The notes: generated by a model not told the origin, from the letters alone. A stretch of DNA of 64,000 bases from Bact-08 sp964533215 (GCA_964533215.1 CAZHLJ010000001.1:186001-250000), one strand, 5' to 3'. Positions 50,963 through 61,486 are shown, numbered from the stretch's first letter. Translations and numbers: made by a program.

Positions 50963-53069
50963 ACTCCTTGCTTGGGATAAACTCCTTTACAGGTTTTTTA
51001 ATGACAGGTTTAGAGCTTCTTACCTTGGTGGCACCTTTTCCTGCACTACCTTTTTTAGTTTTCCCCTTTTCAGGTTGCTGTGTGTTGTACGATTCATCCC
51101 AGATCAGGGAGTAGTCAAGCTGTTTCTGTTCCAGATTGGCTTTCTCTATCCTGACCTTTACAGAGTCTCCAAGAATGAATTTCTTGCCTGAGCGTTTTCC
51201 GTATAATGTAAAAGACTCTTCATTAAATACAAGATAGTCCTCCTTTATGTCCCTGAGTGCAACAAGACCCTCAATTTTTGTGTCTGCTAGCTCTACAAAC
51301 ATACCCCAATCCGTAAGTCCGGAGATATTTCCTTCGAAGGTTAACCCAATCTTGTCCTGCATAAACTCCACCATCTTGTATTTGATGCTGGCTCTCTCTG
51401 CCTCAGTGGCTATTTGTTCTCTCTCGCTGGAGTATTTGCAACGTTCTTCAAAATATTTTTTATCCTGTGACTTGGCTTTGTCAAGATAGAGTGCAAGAAG
51501 CCTGTGTACCATCATGTCGGGATATCTTCGGATAGGGGAGGTGAAGTGCGTGTAATAGTCGAAAGCTAGCCCATAGTGGCCTAGATTTTCAGTTGAATAA
51601 CGTGCTCTTGCCATTGAACGGAGAGCCATTATCTCAATTGCACCCTCTTCAGGTTTGCCCTTTGCTGTTTCCAGCAAGTTATTGATCTCGCTTGAAAGCT
51701 CCCGGGCATTTTTGGTAGGCTTCATATCATAGCCGAAGTGTTTGATAAAAGTGCGGAACACTCCGATTTTCTCCAGGTTAGGTTCTTCATGGATACGGTA
51801 TACAAATGTCTTTGGATCCTTTCCCTTTCCTCCGATAAATTGAGCCACTTCGCGATTTGCCAGAAGCATGAACTCCTCAATTAGCCAGTTAGAATCTGAA
51901 CTTACTTTGGTGACTACGCTTATTGGCTTCCCGTTTTCATCAACCTGGATTTTCATTTCGGGCCTTTCGAAGCTAATCGATCCTTTGCGGAACCTTTCAT
52001 CGCGGAGCAACTTGGCCAATTGATGAAGCTTCAGGATCTCATCCTTTAAAGGTCCCTCATTTGTCTCAATGATCGCCTGTGCCTGAGCATAGTCAAATCG
52101 ATAATCAGATTCAATAACAGTTCTTCCGAACCACTTGTCAAGAACCTTTCCCTTTTCATTTATCTCGAAAACCGCTGAGAAGCAGAGTTTCTCCTCATTT
52201 GGACGGAGAGAGCAGAGCTTGTTGGAAAGTTTCTCCGGAAGCATTGGAACAGTCCTGTCTACAAGATATACTGAGGTGGCTCTCTCCAAGGCCTCCTGTT
52301 CTACGAGCGAACCGGGTCTTACATAATGCGTAACATCTGCAATGTGAACTCCAACCTCCCAGTTCCCTGTTTCCAATTTGCGGATGGACAGAGCGTCATC
52401 GAAGTCCTTTGCATCAGTAGGGTCAATAGTTAATGTTGTAATGCCCCTGAAATCCCTACGGGCTTTAATTTCTGCGGCATCTATCTTCTCTGAAATCTTT
52501 TCAGCCTCTTTTTCCACCATAGGGTCAAACTTATACGGAAGACCGAATTCAGCAAGAATTGCATGCATTTCAGTATTATTTTCGCCTGGTGTTCCTAATA
52601 CATCAATTATATGTCCGATAGGCTCATCTGCGCGTCTTGGCCAGTCATCGACAATCGCCGCCACCTTGAACCCGTTGTGAATATCTTCAACTCCCTCGAT
52701 CGGGATGCGAATGTCATAGGGCATGTTCTTACCCTCAGTAATAACCCAGGCTTGACCCCCAGTAATCTGAAGTATTCCTATAAAAGGTTTCTTTGTCCTT
52801 TCAACTATTTCAAAAACCTCACCCTCTATTCGCTTTGTGCCGGTCTTTTTGCTGATGATTGCCACTTTCACCGTATCGCCGTGCAAAGCACCTCTCAATT
52901 TTCTTGCAGGTACAAATATGTCATCCTCAACGCCCTCTCTTATTATGAAAGCATAGCCTTCACGAGTCATGCTGACTCTTCCGATAACCTCCTCCTTTGG
53001 AGATTTAGAGGCACTTTTTCCCTTCTTGTTGAACTTAGTGCCGCCCTTTCTGTTTTTATTATTGTGCAT
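50952..53069 (-). CDS. rnr: Ribonuclease R
   Basis: A 705-residue 3'-5' exoribonuclease: N-terminal basic tail, cold-shock/OB domains (GRVSMTREGYAFIIREG, DIFVPARKLRGALHGDTV), RNB catalytic domain (LTIDPTDAKDFDDALSIR with the metal Asp residues; HFTSPIRRYPDMMVHRLL), and a C-terminal S1 domain. The start MHNNKNRKGG at 53069 is chosen because an earlier in-frame ATG would read through the promoter shared with gpmI. Confidence 0.93.
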   Translation of the reverse strand: MHNNKNRKGGTKFNKKGKSASKSPKEEVIGRVSMTREGYAFIIREGVEDDIFVPARKLRGALHGDTVKVAIISKKTGTKRIEGEVFEIVERTKKPFIGILQITGGQAWVITEGKNMPYDIRIPIEGVEDIHNGFKVAAIVDDWPRRADEPIGHIIDVLGTPGENNTEMHAILAEFGLPYKFDPMVEKEAEKISEKIDAAEIKARRDFRGITTLTIDPTDAKDFDDALSIRKLETGNWEVGVHIADVTHYVRPGSLVEQEALERATSVYLVDRTVPMLPEKLSNKLCSLRPNEEKLCFSAVFEINEKGKVLDKWFGRTVIESDYRFDYAQAQAIIETNEGPLKDEILKLHQLAKLLRDERFRKGSISFERPEMKIQVDENGKPISVVTKVSSDSNWLIEEFMLLANREVAQFIGGKGKDPKTFVYRIHEEPNLEKIGVFRTFIKHFGYDMKPTKNARELSSEINNLLETAKGKPEEGAIEIMALRSMARARYSTENLGHYGLAFDYYTHFTSPIRRYPDMMVHRLLALYLDKAKSQDKKYFEERCKYSSEREQIATEAERASIKYKMVEFMQDKIGLTFEGNISGLTDWGMFVELADTKIEGLVALRDIKEDYLVFNEESFTLYGKRSGKKFILGDSVKVRIEKANLEQKQLDYSLIWDESYNTQQPEKGKTKKGSAGKGATKVRSSKPVIKKPVKEFIPSKESIE

Positions 53070-53076
53070 ATTTGTA

Positions 53077-53084
53077 TAATTTTG
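53077..53084 (+). promoter_or_regulatory. -7 promoter element (TAATTTTG) for gpmI
   Basis: TAnnTTTG match 22 bases before the gpmI ATG. Confidence 0.5.
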
Positions 53085-53089
53085 CCGGA

Positions 53090-53097
53090 CAAATTTA
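53090..53097 (-). promoter_or_regulatory. -7 promoter element (TAAATTTG) for RNase R
   Basis: TAnnTTTG match 20 bases before the preferred RNase R start; divergent and interleaved with the gpmI element. Confidence 0.5.
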
Positions 53098-53106
53098 AGT
53101 AATAAT

Positions 53107-54624
53107 ATGAATAAAAAGGTACTTTTAATGATCCTCGATGGTTGGGGCGAAGGTAAAAAAGATAAATCGAATGTCATTTATACACAGGGAGAACCAAATA
53201 TTGACGCTCTGAGAGCAAAATATCCAGTCTCTTTCCTTTCTGCCTGTGGTGAGGACGTGGGACTTCCAGATGGTCAGATGGGCAACTCAGAGGTTGGGCA
53301 CCTCAACATTGGAGCCGGAAGGGTGGTATATCAAGACCTGGTTAAGATAAACAAGGCCTGCAGGGAAAATAGGTTGAATGATAATCCCGAGGTAAGGGCG
53401 GCTTACGAAAATGCCAGGAATACCGGCAATGCTCTCCACTTTATGGGTCTTATGAGCGATGGAGGAGTACACAGTGCAATGGAGCATCTGTTTGGATTCT
53501 TGGATCTCGCAAAGGAGTACGGACTAAAAAAAGTTTATGTACATGCATTCATGGATGGAAGAGATACTGATCCTAGAAGCGGGAAAGGTTATATAGCAGA
53601 ACTAGAGGCACATCTTAGAAAATCTACCGGAAAACTTGCATCTATAATAGGACGGTACTATGCAATGGACAGGGACAAGCGTTGGGAGAGGATAAAACTA
53701 GCCTACGACCTTCTGGTTGATGGCAAGGGTGAGGCTTTTGACGATGGCGTTGAGGCTATGCAGAGAAGTTATGACAACGAGGTAACCGATGAATTTGTAA
53801 AACCATTTGTGGCAGTGGATTCAAATGGAAACCCAGTTGGGAAGATTCAGGAGGGTGATACAGTGATATTCTTCAACTTCCGGAATGACAGAGCCAGGGA
53901 GATCACAACTGTCCTGACTCAGAAAGATATGCCGGAGATGGGGATGAAGACCATTCCACTTTATTATTGCACACTCACACCTTACGACGATAAATTCAAT
54001 GGACTTCATATCCTTTATGACAAGGACAATGTGCAGAATACCTTAGGAGAGGTTGTCGCTGCTGCCGGTAAAAACCAGATGAGGATTGCGGAAACTGAGA
54101 AATATGCTCATGTTACATTCTTTTTCTCAGGAGGGCGTGAGGCTGCTTTTGATAATGAAAAGAGAACTCTTGTAAATTCTCCAAAAGTTGCCACATATGA
54201 TCTTAAACCTGAAATGAGTGCCCCTGAGGTAAAGGATGCTCTCATTGAAGAGTTGAGGACAGGGAAACAGGATCTTATCATACTGAACTTTGCCAATGGA
54301 GATATGGTGGGACACACCGGTGTATATGATGCTATACGTAAGGCTGTGCAGACTGTTGACCAGTGTGCTTCTGAGGTTGTAAAGGTCGCAAGGCAGATGG
54401 GATATTCAGTCCTTATAACTGCCGACCATGGGAATGCCGACTATGCGCTTAATCCTGATGGATCACCTAACACTGCCCATTCACTTAACCCGGTTCCATT
54501 CATCGTTGTGGATGACGATGTTAAAAAAGTTGAAAATGGCATTCTTGCCGATATCGCACCTACAATACTGAAACTTATGGGTATTCCTGCCCCTAAGGAT
54601 ATGACAGGCAAGCCTTTAGTTTAA
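53107..54624 (+). CDS. gpmI: 2,3-bisphosphoglycerate-independent phosphoglycerate mutase
   Basis: A 505-residue glycolytic enzyme of the alkaline phosphatase superfamily. Metal and Ser motifs: LMILDGWGEG, the nucleophile Ser in GQMGNSEVGHLNIGAGRV, HAFMDGRDTDP, and ITADHGNADYAL with NTAHSLNPVPFI. Typical length. Single-gene unit ended by a strong hairpin. Confidence 0.96.
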   Translation: MNKKVLLMILDGWGEGKKDKSNVIYTQGEPNIDALRAKYPVSFLSACGEDVGLPDGQMGNSEVGHLNIGAGRVVYQDLVKINKACRENRLNDNPEVRAAYENARNTGNALHFMGLMSDGGVHSAMEHLFGFLDLAKEYGLKKVYVHAFMDGRDTDPRSGKGYIAELEAHLRKSTGKLASIIGRYYAMDRDKRWERIKLAYDLLVDGKGEAFDDGVEAMQRSYDNEVTDEFVKPFVAVDSNGNPVGKIQEGDTVIFFNFRNDRAREITTVLTQKDMPEMGMKTIPLYYCTLTPYDDKFNGLHILYDKDNVQNTLGEVVAAAGKNQMRIAETEKYAHVTFFFSGGREAAFDNEKRTLVNSPKVATYDLKPEMSAPEVKDALIEELRTGKQDLIILNFANGDMVGHTGVYDAIRKAVQTVDQCASEVVKVARQMGYSVLITADHGNADYALNPDGSPNTAHSLNPVPFIVVDDDVKKVENGILADIAPTILKLMGIPAPKDMTGKPLV

Positions 54625-54651
54625 TCTATCTGTTCTTGTTTAAAAAAATAG

Positions 54652-54679
54652 CTTAGGCTGACTGTTTAGTCAGCCTAAG
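54652..54679 (+). terminator. Terminator after gpmI
   Basis: CTTAGGCTGACT-GTTT-AGTCAGCCTAAG, a 12-bp perfect stem followed by TTTGTATCTTT. Confidence 0.8.
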
Positions 54680-54715
54680 TTTGTATCTTTATGACTCTGA
54701 AAAACCTTACCAAAA

Positions 54716-57700
54716 ATGCCTTTTGTCCACCTTCACGTTCACACACAGTACTCAATATTAGACGGAGCCGCACCAATAAAAAAACTCTTTAAAAGAGCAT
54801 CTGAAGATAAGCAGATTGCCCTTGCCATCACTGACCATGGAAATATGTTCGGGGTTAAGGAGTTTCTTGATGCGGCACAAAAGTTTCCTGATGTAAAGCC
54901 AATTGTAGGCTGTGAGTTCTATGTTTCAAAAGAGGGAAGGTTTCTCAGAAGAGGTAAGGAGGATCAGAGCAGCTATCACCTTATCTTGTTGGCAAAGAAC
55001 TATGCAGGATACAAAAATCTTGTAAAACTCTCTTCATACGCATTCATAGAGGGATATTATTATAAACCCAGGATAGACAGGGAGCTTCTTGAAAAATATT
55101 CGTCCAACCTGATCTGTTCTTCTGCTTGTCTGGCAGGTGAAATACAACGGGATATCTCCGTTGGAAATATGACTGGGGCAGAAGATACTTTGCTTTGGTA
55201 CAAAAGCCTTTTTGGAGAAGATTTCTATCTGGAGATGCAGAGACATAAGACAGATCTCCCGGGAGCGGACACTACAGTCTATGAAGCGCAGAAAATTGTG
55301 AACAAAGGATTGCTTGAGCTTGCCGAAAAGCACAATGTCAAACTCATTGCAACCAATGATGTCCATTTTGTGTCCAAGGAAGATGGAGAGGCACACGACA
55401 GACTTATCTGTCTCACAACAAACTCAGATGTAGATGATCCAAACAGGCTTAGATACACTAGACAGGAGTATCTTAAAAGTCAGCAGGAGATGGAGGATAT
55501 CTTCGGCGATGTTCCTGAAGCTTTATCCAATACTATAGATATTGCAAATAAAATTGAGGTTTTCAGCATAGAATCGGACCCTATCCTGCCGATTTTTCCT
55601 ATCCCGGATAATTTTGCTGATTCAAACGAATACCTTAGGGACTTGACATACAAGGGTGCTGTCAGCAGATATGGGGAGATAAAGGATGTACAGAGGGAGA
55701 GGATCGATTTTGAACTTGAAACAATCAAGAACATGGGATTTCCGGACTACTTCCTTATAGTTCAGGATTTCATTTCGGCAGCCAGGGGAATAGGCGTTTC
55801 CGTTGGTCCCGGAAGAGGGTCTGCCGCGGGATCTGTCGTCGCTTACTGTTTAAGGATTACTGATGTAGATCCACTTAAGTACGATTTGCTGTTTGAGCGT
55901 TTCCTTAATCCTGACCGTATATCGATGCCCGATATCGATATAGATTTTGATGATGACGGACGATCAAAGGTTTTAAAGTATGTTGAAGATAAGTACGGAA
56001 AGGACCACGTTTCGCATGTAATTACCTTTGGTACTATGGGTGCCAAGACGGCTATAAGGGATATTGCCAGAATCGAGAAGCTTCCTTTGAGCGAGTCTGA
56101 CAGGCTGGCAAAACTGATTCCGGCCAAATTGCCTACTGATAAGGACGGCAACAAACTTGCCATAACACTTGACAACTGCATAAAATACGTTCCTGAGATT
56201 GAAGAGGCTTTTAATTCGGAAGACCCGCTTATTAAAGAGACTATGGATTTTGCCCGTAAACTAGAGGGCAACGTAAGGAATGTAGGTGTACACGCGTGTG
56301 CTGTCATAATCGGAAGGGACAACCTTACCGATCATATTCCAATATCCATTGCCAAGGATAAGGAGACAGGAGAGGAGATGTGGGTTTCTCAATATGAAGG
56401 TTCTCAGATTGAGAAGGTCGGAATGCTAAAAATGGACTTTTTGGGATTGAGGACTCTTTCCATAATAAAAGATACGGTACAAAATGTAAAGCACTCCAAG
56501 GGTTTTGATTTGGATATCAACTCAATATCGCTCGAAGATAAAGAGACCTATGCTCTTTTCAGCAGAGGTGACACAGTAGCTACGTTCCAGTTTGAAAGTG
56601 ATGGAATGAGAAAGTGGCTTCGAGAACTCAAACCTAACAGGTTCGAGGATCTTGTTGCCATGAATGCCCTTTACAGACCTGGGCCTATGGAGTATATTCC
56701 GGATTTTGTAGACAGGAAAAAGGGACTAAAGCAGATTGAATACGACCTTCCTGAAATGGAGGGGATACTTTCCGATACCTACGGAGTAACTGTCTATCAG
56801 GAACAGGTCATGCTTCTTTCACAGAAGATCGCCGGGTTTACCAAGGGCCAGGCCGATAAGCTTAGAAAGGCAATGGGAAAGAAGAACAAAGCCATAATGG
56901 ATGAATTGAAGGCTAAGTTCATAAAAGGAGGTGACGATAGGGGACATTCGTCTGAGACATTGGAAAAGGTATGGAAAGACTGGGAGGCATTTGCAGAGTA
57001 CGCGTTCAATAAATCACACTCTACATGCTATGCGTGGATAGGGTACCAGACAGCTTATCTAAAGGCTCATTACCCTGCTGAATTCATGGCGGCCAACTTA
57101 AGCAGGAATCTCAATGACATGGATGAGATCACCAAGCTTATGGATGAGTGCAAACGTATGGGTATTGAAGTTCTTGGCCCCGACGTAAACGAGAGTGTAG
57201 ATACCTTTACAGTCAACAAGAAGGGAAATGTGAGATTTGGCATGGCGGGCATCAAGGGTGTCGGATCAAATGCGGTGGATGCAATTGTGGCTGCAAGAGA
57301 GGCTGGCGGAGAGAATTTCTCATCCATATATAATTTTGTAGAGAGGGTGAATCTTAGCTCAGTAGGTAAAAAGACCATAGAATCACTCGTCTATGCAGGG
57401 GCATTCGATAGTTTTGAGCCTGTGAAAAGGGAGCAATATCTGGCAAATACGTCTAAAGATGAACCGTTTCTGGATGCTCTTGTGAGGTATGGCAACCGTT
57501 TTCAGACAGATGTGGTGAGCGGAGGCAACTCTCTGTTCGGTCTCAGCGAAACTGTCAAACTTGTTCCACCTGAGATTCCTAAGGGAGTTGAAGCCAACCA
57601 GCACGATCTTCTGCAGAAGGAGAAGGAGCTGGTGGGCATGTATCTGTCTGCACATCCACTGGATCAGTTTGGTTTTGAGGTAAAAGCCTTCACTACTCAC

Positions 57701-58315
57701 TCATTGTCAGAAGTAGCCGACATGGTGGTAAGAGCTCCAAAGGAGGATGCTCTTCAGGGTAAGGAGGTTATAATTGCAGGAATTGTCACTAACGTAAAAA
57801 TCTCATACACAAAAAGCAGTGGAAAGCCTTTTGCTCATTTTACAATAGAAGATTTCAACGGCTCGGTGAGCTTTGCCGTGTTTGGTAAGGACTACGAGAA
57901 TTTCATGCAGTATACCCAGCAGAATCTTCCACTACTGCTTAAGTGTGCCATTGCGCCAAAATTCGGATTTGGAGCCGCCAAACAGCAGGAAGGAGCTAAA
58001 AATGTAAATGTGGATTACGAACTTAAAATAAGGAGTATACGTCATCTGGCAAACACCAAAGAGGACTTTATAAAGCAGATAACCATAAATATTCCTGTAA
58101 AAGGTCTGAACAGCAGTTTCAGAAAGGAGCTTACTGGATGGTTTAAGGAGTGCAAGGGTAATACTTCTGTGATAATAAAGGCTTTGGACTATGAAAACCA
58201 ACTGGCAGTTGAGTTTTTCTCTACCAAATACAGGGTCTCTTTGACTAAAGATTTCTTCAGCTATCTTGACTCAGTCTCTTTGGACTACTCATTCACTCCA
58301 ACCTTGAGCTTTTAG
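54716..58315 (+). CDS. dnaE: DNA polymerase III subunit alpha
   Basis: A 1199-residue replicative polymerase. The PHP domain begins at once (FVHLHVHTQYSILDGA; ITDHGNMFGV). The polymerase core has GPGRGSAAGS and the catalytic acidic motif PDIDIDFDDDGR. The HhH and OB regions (VIIAGIVTNVKISYTKSSGKPFAHFTIED) complete the DnaE1 layout. The last 27 bases overlap the convergent thiL. Confidence 0.96.
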   Translation: MPFVHLHVHTQYSILDGAAPIKKLFKRASEDKQIALAITDHGNMFGVKEFLDAAQKFPDVKPIVGCEFYVSKEGRFLRRGKEDQSSYHLILLAKNYAGYKNLVKLSSYAFIEGYYYKPRIDRELLEKYSSNLICSSACLAGEIQRDISVGNMTGAEDTLLWYKSLFGEDFYLEMQRHKTDLPGADTTVYEAQKIVNKGLLELAEKHNVKLIATNDVHFVSKEDGEAHDRLICLTTNSDVDDPNRLRYTRQEYLKSQQEMEDIFGDVPEALSNTIDIANKIEVFSIESDPILPIFPIPDNFADSNEYLRDLTYKGAVSRYGEIKDVQRERIDFELETIKNMGFPDYFLIVQDFISAARGIGVSVGPGRGSAAGSVVAYCLRITDVDPLKYDLLFERFLNPDRISMPDIDIDFDDDGRSKVLKYVEDKYGKDHVSHVITFGTMGAKTAIRDIARIEKLPLSESDRLAKLIPAKLPTDKDGNKLAITLDNCIKYVPEIEEAFNSEDPLIKETMDFARKLEGNVRNVGVHACAVIIGRDNLTDHIPISIAKDKETGEEMWVSQYEGSQIEKVGMLKMDFLGLRTLSIIKDTVQNVKHSKGFDLDINSISLEDKETYALFSRGDTVATFQFESDGMRKWLRELKPNRFEDLVAMNALYRPGPMEYIPDFVDRKKGLKQIEYDLPEMEGILSDTYGVTVYQEQVMLLSQKIAGFTKGQADKLRKAMGKKNKAIMDELKAKFIKGGDDRGHSSETLEKVWKDWEAFAEYAFNKSHSTCYAWIGYQTAYLKAHYPAEFMAANLSRNLNDMDEITKLMDECKRMGIEVLGPDVNESVDTFTVNKKGNVRFGMAGIKGVGSNAVDAIVAAREAGGENFSSIYNFVERVNLSSVGKKTIESLVYAGAFDSFEPVKREQYLANTSKDEPFLDALVRYGNRFQTDVVSGGNSLFGLSETVKLVPPEIPKGVEANQHDLLQKEKELVGMYLSAHPLDQFGFEVKAFTTHSLSEVADMVVRAPKEDALQGKEVIIAGIVTNVKISYTKSSGKPFAHFTIEDFNGSVSFAVFGKDYENFMQYTQQNLPLLLKCAIAPKFGFGAAKQQEGAKNVNVDYELKIRSIRHLANTKEDFIKQITINIPVKGLNSSFRKELTGWFKECKGNTSVIIKALDYENQLAVEFFSTKYRVSLTKDFFSYLDSVSLDYSFTPTLSF

Positions 58316-59314
58316 CTCCAGTTCTGCTCCGTCAGGAGTTATTAGCTTGGTTCCGGACTCTGCTGCACAAAGATGGCCAATTATATCCAGCTGAGGCAGC
58401 TCTTTTTTAGCAGATTCATATTTTGAAAGGGGAATGACATATAGGAATTGATAATCGTCCCCTCCGTTTATGGCTGCAGTTATTGCGTCCATGTTCAACT
58501 CTTCTGCCATGGCAAATGTCTGGGATGCAATTGGAATTTTATCGAGGAATATTTTGGCTCCAAGGTTGCTTTTCCTGCAAATCCTCTTTACAGAATCGGC
58601 AAGTCCGTTGGTAATGAAGCTACCATCGGAAGGTATTATAGAGCTTTCGTTAAGCAGTTCTATTACAGAAGTGTTTATCTCCGGATTTAAATATGACTTG
58701 AGGATAAATTTGTAGCCATCCAGTTTAGGCTGGATGTTGGGGTTTCCTGTGAACAGTCTTTTTTCTCTTTCAAGTAGTTGCAGACCCATATAGGCTGCCC
58801 CCAAGCTGCCGGTTATACATATCAGATCCCCTGAAGCTGGCGCAGATGTTTGAACAAATGTCTCTCTCTTTTGTTTTCCCTCAGATGACAGACTAATAGT
58901 GAGACCAGTGAGAGAAGGAAGAAGATCAAGCTGAACTGAACTTATCTTGTGCTCTTCAAAGGCAGCAACCATACCCATCCAAAGCTCCTCAATATCTTCT
59001 ACAAAGAATCTTTTTGAGAGGCCAAGGTTTACCGAAACGTTTTCCGGAATATGGTTCTGGGCATATATAGGACCAATAACGCAAGCAATTGCTTTATAGC
59101 CAAGGTGTCTGAGCGGGGTGAACACAAGATCGAAATCCATACCCTCCAGCAGCAATTTGTGGGAGTTAATCCATAGAGAGTCGTCTGAGCCGCCATAGCT
59201 TGTGTTTTGGGTGACACCGCCTTTGACTCTGGAGAGTAAACTCTCAATGAGATTTATCTTTCCAACCTCTTCTACCGGGGTTCTTCTGGGTTTGCTGTTT
59301 TCTGCTGTAGTCAT
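58289..59314 (-). CDS. thiL: Thiamine-monophosphate kinase
   Basis: A 341-residue kinase that makes thiamine diphosphate from thiamine monophosphate. Family pattern: GGSDDSLWINSHKLLLEGMDFDLVFTPLRHLGYKA near the N-terminus, then ICITGSLGAAYMGLQLLERE, and NGGDDYQFLYVIPLSKYE. The start ATG 59314 is preferred; a GTG lies one codon upstream. Divergent from sufB with a promoter for each. The presence of a PnuC-family transporter nearby in the suf operon is notable. Confidence 0.9.
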   Translation of the reverse strand: MTTAENSKPRRTPVEEVGKINLIESLLSRVKGGVTQNTSYGGSDDSLWINSHKLLLEGMDFDLVFTPLRHLGYKAIACVIGPIYAQNHIPENVSVNLGLSKRFFVEDIEELWMGMVAAFEEHKISSVQLDLLPSLTGLTISLSSEGKQKRETFVQTSAPASGDLICITGSLGAAYMGLQLLEREKRLFTGNPNIQPKLDGYKFILKSYLNPEINTSVIELLNESSIIPSDGSFITNGLADSVKRICRKSNLGAKIFLDKIPIASQTFAMAEELNMDAITAAINGGDDYQFLYVIPLSKYESAKKELPQLDIIGHLCAAESGTKLITPDGAELELKAQGWSE

Positions 59315-59331
59315 CACTGAATATTTGTATG

Positions 59332-59339
59332 CAAAAATA
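59332..59339 (-). promoter_or_regulatory. -7 promoter element (TATTTTTG) for thiL
   Basis: TAnnTTTG match 17 bases upstream of the thiL start. Confidence 0.45.
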
Positions 59340-59352
59340 GGTTAAAATGATT

Positions 59353-59360
59353 TAACTTTG
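59353..59360 (+). promoter_or_regulatory. -7 promoter element (TAACTTTG) for the suf operon
   Basis: TAnnTTTG match 7 bases upstream of the sufB ATG, so the leader is very short. Confidence 0.5.
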
Positions 59361-59367
59361 CACCACG

Positions 59368-60801
59368 ATGAGCGAAAATAATATAATTCAGAAGGTAACA
59401 GAGACCGACTACGAGCATGGCTTTGAAACTATTCTAGATCAGGAGCTTTTCCCTAAAGGACTCAGCGAAGATGTAGTAAGGCTTATCTCTGCAAAAAAAG
59501 AGGAGCCTGAGTGGTTGCTTGAATTTCGGCTGAAAGCCTATAACAAATGGCTTACTATGACTATGCCCAAGTGGGCACATTTGACAATTCCGGAAATTGA
59601 CTATCAGAATATAATTTTTTATGCCTCTCCTAAGAAGAGGGAGAAAAGCGAAGGAATAGACCCTGAGCTTCAGGCGACTTTCGATAAACTGGGAATTCCG
59701 TTGGATGAGAGGAATATTCTTGCAGGAGTTGCGGTGGATGCAGTATTTGACTCGGTTTCCGTTAAGACGACATTTAGAGAGTCTCTTGCAGAAAAGGGTA
59801 TTGTATTCTGCTCCTTTTCAGAGGCAGTAAGAGACTATCCTGACTTGGTCAGAAAACATCTGGCGTCTGTTGTCCCTTATGGTGACAACTATTTCGCGGC
59901 ACTCAACTCTGCTGTTTTCAGTGATGGATCATTCTGCTATATACCTAAAGGGGTACGTTGCCCAATGGAGCTTTCAAGTTACTTCAGGATAAATGCAAAA
60001 GGGACAGGACAGTTCGAAAGGACATTGATTGTTGCTGAAGAGGGTTCGTATGTAAGTTACCTGGAGGGTTGCACTGCTCCTCAGAGGGATGAAAACCAAC
60101 TACATGCTGCAGTGGTTGAGATTGTGGTGATGAAGGATGCAGAGGTCAAGTACTCAACTGTTCAGAACTGGTATCCGGGAGATGCACAAGGGAAAGGTGG
60201 TATTTTCAACTTTGTGACCAAAAGAGGTATCTGTAAAGGAGAAAACAGCAAACTGTTCTGGGCTCAGGTGGAGACCGGATCTGCTATTACATGGAAATAT
60301 CCCAGCACTATACTTAGGGGCGATAACTCAATATCAGAGTTCTATTCCGTAGCTGTCACCAATAACCATCAGCAGGCAGATACCGGAACAAAAATGATTC
60401 ACATAGGAAAGAATACCAAAAGCAGGATTGTAAGCAAAGGTATATCTGCCGGTTTCAGCCAGAACAGTTACCGTGGACTTGTGAAAATACTGCCTAATGC
60501 AGAGAATTCAAGAAACTACACCCAATGTGATTCGCTTCTGCTCGGAGACAAGTGTGGGGCTCATACGTTCCCATATATAGAGAACGAAAACGAGACTGCA
60601 ATCCTGGAGCATGAAGCCACTACCTCCAAGATCAGCGAGGATCAGTTATTCTACTGCCAGCAAAGGGGAATAGGTACGGAAGATGCCGTTGGACTTATAG
60701 TAAACGGATATGCCAAGGAGGTGCTGAACCAACTTCCTATGGAATTTGCGGTTGAGGCTCAGAAGTTGCTTCAGGTTACACTGGAGGGTAGTGTTGGTTA
60801 A
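59368..60801 (+). CDS. sufB: Fe-S cluster scaffold SufB
   Basis: A 477-residue SufB: YIPKGVRCPMELSSYFRIN, EEGSYVSYLEGCTAPQRD, the beta-helix core, and NYTQCDSLLLGDKCGAHTFPYIEN with the conserved Cys residues. With SufC and SufD it forms the cluster-assembly scaffold. First gene of the operon; 12 bases before the pnuC-family gene. Confidence 0.96.
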   Translation: MSENNIIQKVTETDYEHGFETILDQELFPKGLSEDVVRLISAKKEEPEWLLEFRLKAYNKWLTMTMPKWAHLTIPEIDYQNIIFYASPKKREKSEGIDPELQATFDKLGIPLDERNILAGVAVDAVFDSVSVKTTFRESLAEKGIVFCSFSEAVRDYPDLVRKHLASVVPYGDNYFAALNSAVFSDGSFCYIPKGVRCPMELSSYFRINAKGTGQFERTLIVAEEGSYVSYLEGCTAPQRDENQLHAAVVEIVVMKDAEVKYSTVQNWYPGDAQGKGGIFNFVTKRGICKGENSKLFWAQVETGSAITWKYPSTILRGDNSISEFYSVAVTNNHQQADTGTKMIHIGKNTKSRIVSKGISAGFSQNSYRGLVKILPNAENSRNYTQCDSLLLGDKCGAHTFPYIENENETAILEHEATTSKISEDQLFYCQQRGIGTEDAVGLIVNGYAKEVLNQLPMEFAVEAQKLLQVTLEGSVG

Positions 60802-60813
60802 ATTTCTTGATAG

Positions 60814-61467
60814 ATGAACTATATTTTCGATATAAATAATATCCTTTTTACGATTGGCCCTCAGTCTGTCAGTCTGATTGAGTTCATATCCGTAATAAGC
60901 GGACTTACCTGCGTATATCTTGCCACTCGTACTAAAGTTGCAAATTTCTGGATAGGGTATCTTTACAACATTCTTCTGTTCATTCTTTTCTATCAGAAGG
61001 GACTCTATTCAAGCATGCTTGTGCAACCGGTCTCGTTTGCCATTAACTTTTTTGGTCATTATCGCTGGACACATCCCAAAAAAGGGGAGGAGAACAGCAG
61101 GCACCAACTGAAGATTTCCCTGCTTTCCAATACACAAAGGTTGTCATTTGTAGCTATGATATTTATTCTGGCTGCAATATGGGGTACGGCCCTGACCTAT
61201 CTGGACAATCTATGGCCGGATATATTCCGGGAGGCAAGGACTCCTTATCTTGATGCCTTCATTACAATGACAATATTGACAGCGCAGTATCTATCTGCAC
61301 AGAAGAAGCTTGAGTGTTGGGCAGCGTGGTTTACGGTAAACACTACAAACATCTGTTTATATATACTTGCAGGATTGATATTCATGCCGATTGTAAGTGC
61401 CGGATATCTGGTTCTGGCCTTTTTTGGTTTTTCCATTTGGAAAAAACAGTGGAGGTCACATAATTGA
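60814..61467 (+). CDS. PnuC-family vitamin transporter
   Basis: A 217-residue membrane protein with about seven hydrophobic segments and family signatures VKVANFWIGYLYNILLFILFYQKGLYSS-like and WAAWFTVNTTNICLYILAG. PnuC proteins import nicotinamide riboside, while close relatives carry riboflavin (PnuX) or thiamine (PnuT). Placement next to thiL suggests thiamine, but the cargo cannot be read with certainty. It is inserted between sufB and sufC in the same transcription unit. Confidence 0.85.
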   Translation: MNYIFDINNILFTIGPQSVSLIEFISVISGLTCVYLATRTKVANFWIGYLYNILLFILFYQKGLYSSMLVQPVSFAINFFGHYRWTHPKKGEENSRHQLKISLLSNTQRLSFVAMIFILAAIWGTALTYLDNLWPDIFREARTPYLDAFITMTILTAQYLSAQKKLECWAAWFTVNTTNICLYILAGLIFMPIVSAGYLVLAFFGFSIWKKQWRSHN

Positions 61468-61486
61468 AATATAAAAATAAAATAAT

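Noticed and set aside
52611..53102. 163-codon open frame antisense to RNase R
   Set aside because: Overlaps the conserved N-terminal domains of RNase R and has no supporting features.
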